Below, piece after piece: positions 34,841 to 49,600 of a DNA stretch of 64,000 bases (the stretch's first letter is position 1; each line of letters opens with the position of its first letter). Both the position numbers and the translations under genes were made by a program. Below the pieces are notes generated by a model, which searched no databases, was not told the DNA's origin, and saw only the letters and a list, made by a program, of their open reading frames with translations. Source of the DNA: Colletes latitarsis (lineage: Eukaryota; Arthropoda; Insecta; Hymenoptera; Colletidae); NCBI RefSeq assembly GCF_051014445.1, contig NW_027488377.1:4836001-4900000 (forward strand), read 5' to 3'.

Positions 34841-37800
34841 AAACGCATTACTACGGGATCCAAACCAGAAAAAGGCCAGGATCTTGCCAGCAAGTATGAG
34901 AAAACAGCTAAAGTATGAGCCAGATGATTGGAAATACCAGAACTAACCCTGGCATAACCAGCGTTATCCTCTAAAATACGCATCGGAACATGCTTTTAAT
35001 GACTGTTTCAGTGTGGCACCACATTACCACGTGATCCAAACCAGAAAAAGGCCAGGATCTGGCCAACAAGAATGCGAAAAATGCGAAAGTACGAGCCAGA
35101 TGAGGGCAAATACCAGAACTATGCCTGACATAACCAGCGTTATCCTCTAAAATACGAATCGGAACATGCTTTTAATGACTGTTTCAGTGTGGTAACACAT
35201 TACTACGTGATCCAAGCCAGAAATAGCCCTGGATCTGGCCAACAAGTGTGCGCAAAATGCGAAAGTACGAGCCAGATCAGGGCAAATCCCAGACCAAACC
35301 GAGACATAACCGGCGTTATCCTCTAAAATATTAATCGCAACCAGGTTTAGTTGACTGTTTCGGTGTTGTACCGCATTACTACGTGATCCAAACCAGAAAA
35401 AGGCCAGGATCTGGCCAACAAGTATGAGATGAATGCGAAAGTACGAGCCAGATGAGGGAAAATCCCAGACCTAACCGATACGTAACCGGCGTTATCCGCT
35501 AAAATATTAATCGCATTAGGTATAATTGACTGTTTCGGTGTGGTACCGCATTGCTACGATGATCCAAACCAGAAAGAGGCCAGGATCTGCCTAACAAGCA
35601 TGGGAAAAATGCGAAAGTACGAGCCAGTTGAGGGCAAATACCAGACCTAACCCAGACATAACCGGCGTTATCCTCTAAAATATTAATCGCAACCAGGTGT
35701 AATTGACTGTTTCGGTGTGGTAGCGCATTACTACGTGATCCAAACCAGAAAGAAACCCAGGATCTGGCCAACAGGTATGCGAAAAATGCGAAAGTATGAA
35801 CCAGATGATTGCAAATACCAGAACTAACACAGACATAACCAGCGTTATCCTCTAAAATATTAATCGCAACCAGGTTTAATTGACTGTTTCGGTGTGGTAC
35901 CGCATTACTACGTGATCCAAACCAGAGAAAGGCCAGGATCTTGCCAACAAGAATGGGAAAAATGCGAAAGTATGAGCCAGATGATTGCAAATACCAGAAC
36001 TATGCCTGACATAACCAGCGTTATCCTCTAAAATACGAATCGGAACATGCTTTTAATGACTGTTTCAGTGTGGTAACACATTACTACGTGATCCAAACCA
36101 GAAAAATCGCAGGATCGGGCCAACAAGAATGCGAGAAACGCGAAAGTACGTGCCAGATGAGGCAAAATCCCAGACCTAACCCAGACATAACCGGCGTTAT
36201 CCCCTAAAATATTAATCGCAACCAGGTTTAATTGACTGTTTCGGTGTGGAACCACATTACTACGGTATCCAAACCAGAAGGAAACCCAGGATCTGGCCAA
36301 CAGGTATGCGAAAAATGCGAAAGTATGAACCAGATGATTGCAAATACCAGAACTAACCCAGACATAACCTGCGTTATCCTCTACAATATTAATCGCAACC
36401 AGGTTTAATTGACTGTTTCGGTGTGGTACCGCATTACTACGTGATCCAAACCAGAAAATGGCCAGGATCTGGCCAACAAGTATGAGATGAATGCGAAAGT
36501 ACGACCCAGTTGAGGGCAAATACCAGACCTAACCCAGACATAACCGGCGTTATCCCCTAAAATATTAATCGCAACCAGGTTTAATTGACTGTTTCGGTGT
36601 GGTACCGCATTACTACGTGATCCAAACCAGAGAAAGGACAGGATCTTGCCAATAAGAATGAGAAAAATGCGAAAGTATGAGCCAGATGATTGCAAATACC
36701 AGAACTAACCCTGGCATAAACAGCGTTATCCTCTAAAATACGCATCGGAACATGCTTTTAATGACTGTTTCAGTGTGGTACCACATTACTACGTGATCCA
36801 AACCAGAAAATGGCCAGGATCGGGCCAACAAAAATACAAAAAATGCGAAAGTACGAGCCAGATGAGGGAAAATCCCAGAACAAACCGAGACGTAACCGGC
36901 GTTATCCCGTAAAATATTAATCGCAACCAAGTATAATTGACTGTTTCGGTGTGGTACCGCATTGCTACGATGATCCAAACCAGAAAGAGGCCAGGATCTG
37001 GCCAACAAGTATGCGAAAAATGCGAAAGTACGAGCCAGATGATGGCAAATACCAGACCTAACACAGACGTAACCGGCGTTATCCTCTAAAATATTAATCG
37101 CAACCGGGTTTAATTGACTGTTTCGGTGTAGTACCACATTACTACGTGGTCCAAGCCAGAAATAGCCCTGGATCTGGCCAACAAGTGTGCGCAAAATGCG
37201 AAAGTACGAGCCAGATGAGGGCAAATCCCAGACCAAACCGAGACATAACCGGCGTTATCCTCTAAAATATTAATCGCAACCAGGTTTAGTTGACTGTTTC
37301 GGTGCTGTACCGCATTACTACGTGATCCAAACCAGAAAAAGGCCAGGATCTGGCCAACAAGTATGAGAAAAATGCGAAAGTTCGAGCCAGATGAGGGCAA
37401 ATACCAGACCTAACCCAGACAAGACCGGCGTTATCTTCTAAAATATTAATCGCAACCAGGTTTAATTGACTGTTTCGGTGTGGCACCACATTACTACGAT
37501 ATTCAAACTAGAAAGAAACCCAGGATCGGGTCAACAGGTATGCGAAAAATGCGAAAGTATGAACCAGATGATTGCAAATACCAGAACTAACCCAGACATA
37601 ACCAGCGTTATCCTCTAAAATATTAATCGCAACCAGGTTTAATTGACTGTTTCGGTGTGGTACCGCATTACTACGTGATCCAAACCAGAAAAAGGCCAGG
37701 ATCTGGCCAACAAGTATGAGATGAATGCGAAAGTACGAGCCAGATGAGGGAAAATCCCAGACCTAACCGAGACGTAACCGGCGTTATCCGCTAAAATATT

Positions 37801-38849
37801 AATCGCATCAGGTATAATTGACTGTTTCGGTGTGGTACCGCATTGCTATGATGATCCAAACCAGAAAGAGGCCAGGATCTGCCTAACAAGTATGGGAAAA
37901 ATGCGAAAGTACGAGCCAGATGAGGGCAAATACCAGACCAAACCGAGACATAACCGGCGTTATCCTCTAAAATATTAATCGCAACCAGGTTTAATTGACT
38001 GTTTCGGTGTGGTAGCGCATTACTACGTGATCCAAACCAGAAAGAAACCCAGGATCTGGCCAACAGGTATGCGAAAAATGCGAAAGTATGAACCAGATGA
38101 TTGCAAATACCAGAACTAACACAGACATAACCAGCGTTATCCTCTAAAATATTAATCGCAACCAGGTTTAATTGACTGTTTCGGTGTCGTACCGCATTAC
38201 TACGTGATCCAAACCAGAGAAAGGCCAGGCTCTTGCCAACAAGAATGGGAAAAATGCGAAAGTATGAGCCAGATGATTGCAAATACCAGAACTATGCCTG
38301 ACATAACCAGCGTTATCCTCTAAAATACGAATCGGAACATGCTTTTATTGACTGTTTCAGTGTGGTAACACATTACTACGTGATCCAAATCAGAAAAATC
38401 GCAGGATCGGGGCAACAAGAATGCGAGAAACGCGAAAGTACGAGCCAGATGAGGGAAAATCCCAGACCTAACCCAGACATAACCGGCGTTATCCCCTAAA
38501 ATATTAATCGCAACCAGGTTTAATTGACTGTTTCGGTGTGGTACCGCATTACTACGTGATCCAAACCAGAGAAAGGCCAGGACCTTGCCAACAAGAATGA
38601 GAAAAATGCGAAAGTATGAGCCAGATGATTGCTAATACCAGAACTAACACAGACGTAACCGGCGTTATCCTCTAAAATAATAATCGCAACCGGGTTTAAT
38701 TGACTGTTTCCGTGTGGAAACGCATTACTACGGGATCCAAACCAGAAGAAGCCCAGGATCTGGCCAACAAGTATGAGAAAAATGCGAAAGTATGAGCCAG
38801 GTGATTGCAAATACCACAACTAGCCCTGACATAACCAGCGTTATCCTCT

Positions 38850-40220
38850 AAAATACGAATCGGAACATGCTTTTAATAACTGTTTCAGTGTGGTACCACA
38901 TTACTACGTGATCCAAACCAGAAAAAGGCCAGGATCTGGCCAACAAGAATGCGAAAAATGCGAAAGTACGAGCCAGATGAGGAAAAATACCAGACCTACC
39001 CGAGACGTAACCGGCGTTATCCCCTAAAATATTAATCGCAACCAGGTTTAATTGACTGTTTCGGTGTGGTACCGCATCACTACGTGATCCAAACCAGAAA
39101 AAGGCCAGGATCTTGCCAACAAGTATGAGAAAAATGCGAAAGTATGAGCCAGATGATTGCAAATACCAGAACTAACCCTGGCATAACCAGCGTTATCCTC
39201 TAAAATACGCATCGGAACATGCTCTTAATGACTGTTTCAGTGTGGTACCACGTTACTACGTGATCCAATCCAGAAAAAGGCCAGGATCGGGCCAACAAGA
39301 ATGCGAGAAACGCGAAAGTACGAGCCAGATGTGGGAAAATCCCAGACCTAACCCAGTCATTACCGGCGTTATCCTCTAAAATAATAATCGCAAACGGGTT
39401 TAATTGACTGTTTCCGTGTGGAAACGCATTACTACGGGATCCAAACCAGAAGAAGCCCAGGATCTGGCCAACAACTATGAGAAAAATGCGAAAGTATGAG
39501 CCAGATGATTGCAAATACCAGAACTAGCCCTGACATAACCAGCGTTATCCTCTAAAATACGAATCGGAACATGCCTTCAATGACTGTTTCAGTGTGGTAC
39601 CGCATTACTACTTGATCCAAACCAGAAAAAGCCCAGGATCGGGCCAACAAGAATGCGAAAAATGCGAAAGTACGAGCCAGATGAGGAAAAATCCCAGACC
39701 TACCCGAGACGTAACCGGCGTTATCCCCTAAAATATTAATCGCAACCAGGTTTAATTGACTGTTTCGGTGTGGTACCGCATCACTACGTGATCCAAACCA
39801 GAAGAAGGCCAGGATCTTGCCAACAAGTATGAGAAAAATGCGAAAGTATGAGCCGGATGATTGCAAATACCAGAACTAACCCTGGCATAACCAGCGTTAT
39901 CCTCTAAAATACGCATCGGAACATGCTTTTAATGACTGTTTCAGTGTGGTACCACGTTAGTACGTGATCCAATCCAGAAAAAGGCCAGGATCGGGCCAAC
40001 AAGAATGCGAGAAACGCGAAAGTACGAGCCAGATGTGGGAAAATCCCAGACCTAACCCAGTCATTACCGGCGTTATCCTCTAAAATAATAATCGCAAACG
40101 GGTTTAATTGACTGTTTCCGTGTGGAAACACATTACTACGGGATCCAAACCAGAAGAAGCCCAGGATCTGGCCAACAACTATGCGAGAAACGCGAAAGTA
40201 TGAACCAGATGATTGCAAAT
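38850..40220. repeat. Dimer/tetramer higher-order repeat
   Basis: Equivalent points at 38848, 39200, 39552 and 39904 are 352 bp apart, so the two monomer flavours alternate strictly here. Alternate dimers resemble each other best (38848 with 39552, 39200 with 39904), giving a 704-bp four-monomer unit. The second pair shares CAGTCATTACCGG, near 39355 and 40059. Confidence 0.65.
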
Positions 40221-42759
40221 ACCAGAACTAACCCAGACATAACCAGCGTTATCCTCTAAAATATTAATCGCAACCAGGTTTGATTGACTGTTTCGGTGTG
40301 GTACCGCACTACTACGTGATCCAAACCAGAAAAAGGCGAGGATCTGGCCAACAAGTATGAGATGAATGCGAAAGTACGAGCCAGATGAGGAAAAATCCCA
40401 GACCTACCCGAGACGTAACCGGCGTTATCCCCTAAAATATTAATCGCAACCAGGTTTAATTGACTGTTTCGGTGTGATACCGCATTACTACGTGATCCAA
40501 ACCAGAGAAAGGACAGGATCTTGCCAATAAGAATGAGAAAAATGCGAAAGTATGAGCCAGATGATTGTAAATACCAGAACTAACCCTGGCATAACCAGCG
40601 TTATCCTCTAAAATACGAATCGGAACATGCCTTCAATGACTGTTTCAGTGTGGTACCACATTACTACGTGATCCAAACCAGAAAAAGCCCAGGATCGGGC
40701 CAACAAGAATGCAAGAAATGCGAAAGTACGAGCCAGATGAGGGAAAATCCCAGACCTAACCGAGACGTAACCGGCGTTATCCGCTAAAATATTAATCGCA
40801 ACAAGGTATAATTGACTGTTTCGGTGTGGTACCGCATTGCTACGGTGATCCAAACCAGAAAGAGGCCAGGATCTGCCTAACAAGTATGCGAAAAATGCGA
40901 AAGTACGAGCCAGATGAGGGCAAATACCAGACCAAACCGAGACATAACCGGCGTTATCCTCTAAAATATTAATCGCAACCAGGTTTAATTGACTGTTTCG
41001 GTGTGGTAGCGCATTACTACGTGATACAAACCAGAAAGAAACCCAGGATCTGGCCAACAGGTATGCGTAAAATGCGGAAGTATGAACCAGATGATTGCAA
41101 ATACCAGAACTAACCCAGACATAACCAGCGTTATCCTCTTAAATATTAATCGCAACCAGGTTTAATTGACTGTTTCGGTGTAGTACCACATTACTACGTG
41201 GTCCTAGCCAGAAATAGACCTGGATCTGGCCAACAAGTATGCGCAAAATGCGAAAGTACGAGCCAGATGAGGGCAAATCCCAGACCAAACCAAGACATAA
41301 CCGGCGCTATCCTCTAAAATATTAATCGCAACCAGGTTTAATTGACTGTTTCGGTGTGGTACCGCATTACTACGTGATCCAAACCAGAAAAAGGCCAGGA
41401 TCTGGACAACAAGTATGAGAAAAATGCGAAAGTTCGAGCCAGATGAGGGCAAATACCAGACCTAACCCAGACAAAACCGACGTTATCCTCTAAAATATTA
41501 ACCGCAACCAGGTTTAATTGACTGTTTCGGTGAGGAACCACATTACTACGGTATCCAAACCAGAAAGAAACCCAGGATCTGGCCAACAGGTATGCGAAAA
41601 ATGCGAAAGTATGAACCAGATGATTGCAAATACCAGAACTAACCCAGACATAACCAGCGTTATCCTCTAAAATATTAATCGCAACGAGGTTTAATTGACT
41701 GTTTCGGTGTGGTACCGCATTACTACGTGATCCAAACCAGAAAAAGGCCAGGATCTTACCAACAAGTGTGCGAAAAATGCGAAAGTACGAGCCAGATGAT
41801 GGCAAATACCAGACCTAACGCAGACGTAACCGGCGTTAAACTCTAAAATATTAATCGCAACCGGGTTTAATTGACTGTTTCGGTGTAGTACCACATTACT
41901 ACGTGGTCCAAGCCAGAAATAACCCTGGATCTGGCCAACAAGTATGCGCAAAATGCGAAAGTACGAGCCAGATGAGGGCAAATCCCAGAACAAACCGAGA
42001 CATAACCGGCGTCATCCTCTAAAATATTAATCGCAACCAGGTTTAATTGACTGTTTCGGTGTGGTACCGCATTACTACGTGATCCAAACCAGAAAAAGGC
42101 CAGGATCTGGCCAACAAGTATGAGAAAAATGCGAAAGTTCGAGCCAGATGAGGGCAAATACCAGACCTAACCCAGACACAACCGGCGTTATCTTCTAAAA
42201 TATTAATCGCAACCAGGTTTAATTGACTGTTTCGGTGTGGAACCACATTACTACGGTATTCAAACTAGAAAGAAACCCAGGATCTGGCCAACAGGTATGC
42301 GATAAATGCGAAAGTATGAACCAGATGATTGCAAATACCAGAACTAACCCAGACATAACCAGCGTTATCCTCTAAAATATTAATCGCAACCAGGTTTAAT
42401 TGACTGTTTCGGTGTGGTACCGCACTACTACGTGATCCAAACCAGAAAAAGGCCAGGATCTGGCCAACAAGTATGAGATGAATGCGAAAGTACGAGCCAG
42501 ATGAGAGCAAATACCGGACCTAACCCAGACATAACCGGCGTTATCCCCTAAAATATTAATCGCAACCAGGTTTCATTGACTGTTTCGGCGTGGTACCGCA
42601 TTACTACCTGATCCAAACCAGAAAAAGGCCAGGATCTGGCCAACAGGTATGCGAAAAATGCGAAAGTATGGACCAGATGATTGCAAATACCAGAACTAAC
42701 CCAGACATAACCAGCGTTATCCTCTAAAATATTAATCGCATCCAGGTTTAATTGACTGT

Positions 42760-45700
42760 TTCGGTGTAGTACCACATTACTACGTGGTCCAAGCCAGAAA
42801 TAGCCCAGGATCTGGCCAACAAGTATGCGCAAAATGCGAAAGTACGAGCCAGATGAGGGCAAATCCCAGACCAAACCGAGACATAACCGGCGCTATCCTC
42901 TAAAATATTAATCGCAACCAGGTTTAATTGACTGTTTCGGTGTGGTACTGCTTTACTACGTGATCCAAACCAGAAAAAGGACAGGATCTGGACAACAAGT
43001 ATGAGAAAAATGCGAAAGTTCGAGCCAGATGAGGGCAAATACCAGACCTAACCCAGACAAAACCGACGTTATCCTCTAAAATATTAACCGCAACCAGATT
43101 TAATTGACTGTTTCGGTGTGGAACCACACTACTACGGTATCCAAACCAGAAAGAAACCCAGGATCTGGCCAACACGTATGTGAAAAATGCGAAAGTATGA
43201 ACCAGATGATTGCAAATACCAGAACTAACCCAGACATAACCAGCGTTATCCTCTAAAATATTAATCGCAACCAGGTTTAATTGACTGTTTCGGTGTGGTA
43301 CCGCATTACTACGTGATCCAAACCAGAGAAAGGGCAGGATCTGGCCAACAAGAATGCGAAAAATGCGAAAGTACGAGCCAGATGAGGGCAAATACCAGAA
43401 CTATGCCTGACATAACCGGCGTTATCCTCTAAAATAATAATCGCAAACGGCTTTAATTGACTGTTTCCGTGTGGAAACGCATTACTACTGGATCCAAACC
43501 AGAAGAAGCCCAGGATCTGGCCAACAAGTATGCGAAAAATGCGAAAGTACGATCCAGATGGGGGCAAATCCCAGACCTAACCGAGACATAACCGGCGTTA
43601 TCCTGTAAAATATTAATCGCAACCAGGTTTAGTTGACTGTTTCGATGTGGTACCGCATTACTACGTGATCTAAACGAGAAAAAGGCCAGGATCTTGCCAA
43701 CAAGTATGAGAATAATGCGAAAGTATGAGCCAGATGATTGCAAATACCACAACTAACCCTGACATAACCAGCGTTATCCTCCAAAATACGAATCGGAACA
43801 TGCGTTTAATGACTGTTTCAGTGTGGTACCACATTACTACGTGATCCAAACCAGAAAAAGGCCAGGATCTGGCCAACAAGAATGCGAAAAATGCGAAAGT
43901 ACGAGCCAGATGAGGGCAAATACCAGACCAAACCCAGACATAACCGGCGTTATCCCCTAAAATATTAATCGCAACCAGGTTTAATTGACTGTTTCGGTGT
44001 GGTACCGCATTACTACGTGATCCAAACCAGAGAAAGGCCAGGATCTTGCCAACAAGAATGAGAAAAATGCGATAGTATGAGCCAGATGATTGCAAATACC
44101 AGAACTATGCCTGACATAACCAGCGTTATCCTCTAAAATACGAATCGGAACATGCTTTCAATGACAGTTTCCGTGTGGAAACGCATTACTACGGGATCCA
44201 AACCAGAAGAAGCCCAGGATCTGGCCAACAAGTATGCGAAAAATGCGAAAGTACGATCCAGATGAGGGCAAATCCCAGACCTAACCGAGACGTAACCGGC
44301 GTTATCCCCTTAAATATTAATCGCAACCAGGTATAATTGACTGTTTCGGTGTGGTACCGCATTGCTACGATGATCCAAACCAGAAAGAGGCCAGGATCTG
44401 GCCAACAAGTATGCGAAAAATGCGAAAGTACGATCCAGATGAGGGCAAATCCCAGACCTAACCGAGACATAACCGGCGTTATCCTCTAAAATATTAATCG
44501 CAACCAGGTTTAATTGACTGTTTCGGTGTGGTACCGCATTACTACGTGATCCAAACCAGAAACAGGCCAGGATGTGGCCAACAAGTATGAGAAAAATGCG
44601 AAAGTTCGAGCCAGATGAGGGCAAATACCAGACCTAACCCAGACAAAACCGGCGTTATCTTCTAAAATATTAATCGCACCCAGGTTTAATTGACTGTTTC
44701 GGTGTGGAACCACATTACTACGGTATTCAGACTAGAAAGAAACCCAGGATCTGGCCAACAGGTATGCGAAAAATGCGAAAGTATGAACCAGATGATTGCA
44801 AATACCAGAACTAACCCGGACATAACCAGCGTTATCCTCTAAACTATTAATCGCAACCAGGTTTAATTGACTGTTTCGGTGTGGTACCGCATTACTACGT
44901 GATCCAAACCAGAAAAAGGCCAGGATCTGGCCAACAAGTATGAGATGAATGCGAAAGTACGAGCCAGATGTGGGCAAATACCAGACCTAACCCAGACATA
45001 ACCGGCGTTATCCCCTAAAATATTAATCGCAACCAGGTTTAATTGACAGTTTCGGTGTGGTACCGCATTACTACGTGATCCAAACCAGAGAAAGGTCAGG
45101 ATCTTGCCAACAAGAATGAGAAAAATGCGAAAGTATGTGCCAGATGATTGCAAATACCAGAACTATGCCTGACATAACCAGCGTTATCCTCTAAAATAGG
45201 AATCGGAACATGCTTTTAATGACTGTTTCAGTGTGGTAACACATTAGTACGTGATCCAAACCAGAAAAATCCCAGGATCGGGCCAACAAGAATGCGAGAA
45301 ACGCGAAAGTACGAGCCAGATGTGGGAAAATCCCAGACCTAACCCAGTCATTACCGGCGTTATCCTCTAAAATATTAATCCCAACCAGGTTTAATTGACT
45401 GTTTCAGCGTGGTACCACATTACTACGTGATCCAAACCAGAAAAAGCCCAGGATCTGGCCAACAAGTATGCGAAACGTGCGAAAGTACGAGACAGATACG
45501 TGCAAATCCTAGACCTAACCGTGACATAACCGGCGTTATCCACTAAAATATTTATCGCAAACAGGTTTAATTGACTGTTTCGGTGTGGTACCGCATTACT
45601 ACGTGATCGAAACCATAAAAAGGCTAGGATGAGGCCAACAATTAAGCGAAAGATGCGAAAGTACGAGCGAGATGAGGGCAAATACCAGACCTAACCCAGA

Positions 45701-47300
45701 CATAACCGGCGTTATCCCCTAAAATATTAATCGCAACCAGGTTTAATTGACTGTTTCAGTGTGATAACACATTACTATGTGATCCAAGCCAGAAAAATCC
45801 CAGGATCGGGCCAAGAAGAATGCGAGAAACGCGAAAGTACGAGCCAGATGAGGGAAAATCCCAGACCTAACCCAGACATAACCGGCGTTATCCTCTAAAA
45901 TATTAATCGGGACCAGGTTTAATTGACTGTTTCGGTGTGGAACCGCAATACGACGGGATCCAATCCACAAAAAACCCAAGATCTGGCCAACAAGTATGCG
46001 AAAAATGCGAAAGTATGAGCCAGATGAGGGCAAATACCAGACCTAACACACACATAACCGGCGTTATCCTCTAAAATATGAATCGGACCCAGGTTTAATT
46101 GACTGTTTCGGTGTGGAACCACATTCCTACGGGATCCAAACCAGAAAAAACCCAGGATCTGGCCAACAAGCATGAGAAAAACGCGAAAGTATGAGCCAGA
46201 TGATGGCAAATACCAGAACTATCCCAGACATAACCAGCGTTATCCTCTAAAATATTATTCGCAACCAGGTTTACTGACTGTTTCACTCTGGTACCACTTT
46301 ACTACGTGGTCCAAGCCAGAAGAAGGCCAGGATCTGGCCAACAAGTATGCGAAAAATGCGAAAGTCCGAGCCAGATGAGGGCAAATACCAGACCTACCCG
46401 AGTCATAAACGGCGTTATCCTCTAAAATACTAATCGCAACCAGGTTTAATTGACTGTTTCAGTGTGGGAGCACATTACTACGGGATCCAAACCAGAAAAA
46501 ACCCAGGATCTGGCCAACAACTATGAGAGAAACGCGTAAGTATGAGCCAGATGATTGCAAATACCAGAACTAACCCAGACATAACCAGCGTTATCCTCTA
46601 AAATACTTATCGGAAGCAGCTTCTATTGACTGTTTCAGTGTGGTACCACATTACTACGTGAGCCAAACCAGAGAAAACCCAGGATCTGGCCAACAGGTAT
46701 GCGAAAAATGCGAAAGTAGGAGCCAGATGATTGCAAATACCAGAACTAACCCAGACATAACCAGCGTCATCCTCTAAAATATTAATCGCAACCAGGTTTA
46801 ATTGACTGTTTCGGTGTGGTACCGCATTACTACGTGATCCAAACCAGAGAAAGGGCAGGATCTGGCCAACAAGAATGCGAAAAATGCGAAAGTACGAGCC
46901 AGATGAGGGCAAATACCAGAACTATGCCTGACATAATCGGCGTTATCCTCTAAAATAATAATGGCAACCGGCTTTAATTGACTGTTTCCGTGTGGAAACG
47001 CATTACTACGGGATCCAAACCAGAAGAACCCCAGGATCTGGCCAACAAGTATGCGAAAAATGCGAAAGTACGATCCAGATGAGGGCAAATCCCAGACCTA
47101 ACCGAGACATAACCGGCGTTATCCTCTGAAATATTAATCGCAACCAGGTTTAATTGTCTGTTTTGGTGTGGTACCGCATTACTACGTGATCCAAACCAGA
47201 AAAAGGCCAGGATCTGGCCATCAAGTATGAGAAAAATGCGAAAGTTTGAGCCAGATGATTGCAAATACCACAACTAACCCTGACATAACCAGCGTTATCC
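42760..47300. repeat. Long-range repeated block of the satellite, copy 1
   Basis: This block matches 58250-64000 in order. About 42760-45250 corresponds to 58250-60750 at an offset near 15.49 kb (88 monomers). About 45180-45700 corresponds to 62080-62600 at 16898 bp. About 45920-47300 corresponds to 62640-64000 at 16722 bp. The offset steps are whole numbers of monomers. The block includes an unusually divergent pair of monomers at about 45380-45700 (ACAGATACGTGCAAATCC, GGCTAGGATGAGGCC). Confidence 0.7.
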
Positions 47301-49600
47301 TCTAAAATACGAATCGGAACATGCTTTTAATGACTGTTTCAGTGTGGTACCACATTACTACGTGATCCAAACCAGAAAAAGGCCAGGATCTGGACAACAA
47401 GAATGCGAAAAATGCGAAAGTACGAGCCAGATGAGGGCAAATACCAGACCTAACCCAGACATAACCGGCGTTATCCCCTAAAATATTAATCGCAACCAGG
47501 TTTAATTGACTGTTTCTGTGTGGTACCGCATTGCTACGTGATCCAAACCAGAGAAAGGCCAGGATCTTGCCAACAAGAATGAGAAAAATGCGAAAGTATG
47601 AGCCAGATGATTGCAAATACCAGAACTATGCCTGACATAACCAGCGTTCTCCTCTAAAATACGAATCGGAACATGCTTTTAATGACTGTTTCTGTGTGGT
47701 AACACATTACTACGTGATCCAAACCAGAATAATCCCAGGATCGGGCCAACAAGAATGCGAGAAACGCGAAAGTACGAGCCAGATGAGGGCAAATCCCAGA
47801 CCTAACCCAGACATAACCGGCGTTATCCTCTAAAATAATAATCGCAACCGGCTTTAATTGACTGTTTCCGTGTGGAAACGCATTACTACGGGATCCAAAC
47901 CAGACGAAGCCCAGGATCTGGCCAAGTGTGCGAAAAATGCGAAAGTACGAGCCAGATGATGGCAAATACCAGACCTAACACAGACGTAACCGGCGTTAAA
48001 CTCTAAAATATTAATCGCAACCGGGTTTAATTGACTGTTTCGGTGTAGTTCCACATTACTACGTGGTCCAAGCCAGAAATAGCCCTGGATCTGGCCAACA
48101 AGTATGCGCAAAATGCGAAAGTACGAGCCAGATGAGGGAAAATCCCAGACCTAACCGAGACGTAACCGGCGTTATCCCCTAAAATATTAATCGCAACCAG
48201 GTTTAATTGACTGTTTCGGTGTGGAACCACATTACTACGGGATCCAAACCAGAAAAAACCCAGGATCTGGCCAACAAGTATGCGAAAAACGCGAAAGTAT
48301 GAGCCAGATGATTGCAAATACCAGAATTAACCCAGGCATAACCAGCGTTATCCTCTAAAATACTAAGCGGAACCAGCTTCTATTGACTGTTTCAGTGTGG
48401 TACCACATTACTACGTGATCCAAACCAGAAAAAGGCCAGGATCTGGCCAACAAGTATGAGATGAATGCGAAAGTACGAGCCAGATGTGGGCAAATACCAG
48501 ACCTAACCCAGACATAACCGGCGTTATCCCCTAAAATATTAATCGCAACCAGGTTTAATTGACTGTTTCGGTGTGGAACCACAATACGACGGGATCCAAT
48601 CCACAAAAAACCCAAGATCTGGCCAACAAGTATGCGAAAAATGCGAAAGTATGAGCCAGATGAGGGCAAATACCAGACCTAACACACACATAACCGGCGT
48701 TATCCTCTAAAATATTAATCGGACCCAGGTTTAATTGACTGTCTCAGTGTGGTAACACATTACTACGTGATCCAAACCAGAAAAATCCCAGGATCGGGCC
48801 AACAAGAATGCGAGAAACGCGAAAGTACGAGCCAGATGAGGGAAAATCCCAGACCTAACCCAGACATAACCGGCGTTATCCTCTAAAATAATAATCGCAA
48901 CCGGCTTTAATTGACTGTTTCCGTGTGGAAACGCATTACTACGGGATCCAAACCAGAAGAAGCCCAGGATCTGGCCAACAAGTGTGCGAAAAATGCGAAA
49001 GTACGAGCCAGATGATGGCAAATACCAGATCTAACACAGACGTAACCGGCGTTAAACTCTAAAATACTAATCGCAACCAGGTTTAATTGACTATTTCGGT
49101 GTGGAACCACATTCCTACGGGATCCAAACCAGAAAAAACCCAGGATCTGGCCAACAAGCATGAGAAAAACGCGAAAGTATGAGCCAGATGATGGCAAATA
49201 CCAGAACTATCCCAGACATAACCAGCGTTATCATCTAAAATATTATTCGCAACCAGTTTAATTGACTGTTTCACTCTGGTACCACTTTACTACGTGGTCC
49301 AAGCTAGAAGAAGGCCAGGATCTGGCCAACAAGTATGCGAGAAATGCGAAAGTCCGAGCCAGATGAGGGCAAATACCAGACCTACCCGAGTCATAAACGG
49401 CGTTATCCTCTAAAATACTAATCGCAACCAGGTTTAATTGACTGTTTCAGTGTGGTACCACATTACTACGGGATCCAAACCAGAAAAAACCCAAGATCTG
49501 GCCAACAACTATGAGAAAAACGCGTAAGTATGAGCCAGATGATTGCAAATACCAGAACTAACCCAGACATAACCAGCGTTATCCTCTAAAATACTTATCG
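46085..49600. repeat. Repeated satellite segment, offset about 2988 bp
   Basis: About 46090-46620 resembles about 49080-49630, offset 2988 bp (17 monomers). Both share CATTCCTACGGGATCC, ACAAGCATGAGAAAAACG, TTTCACTCTGGTACC and TACCCGAGTCATAAACGG. Near the middle each has a different 3-base or 1-base loss (TTTACTGACTG at 46269; CAACCAGTTTAATTG at 49250), so they have diverged separately. Confidence 0.6.
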
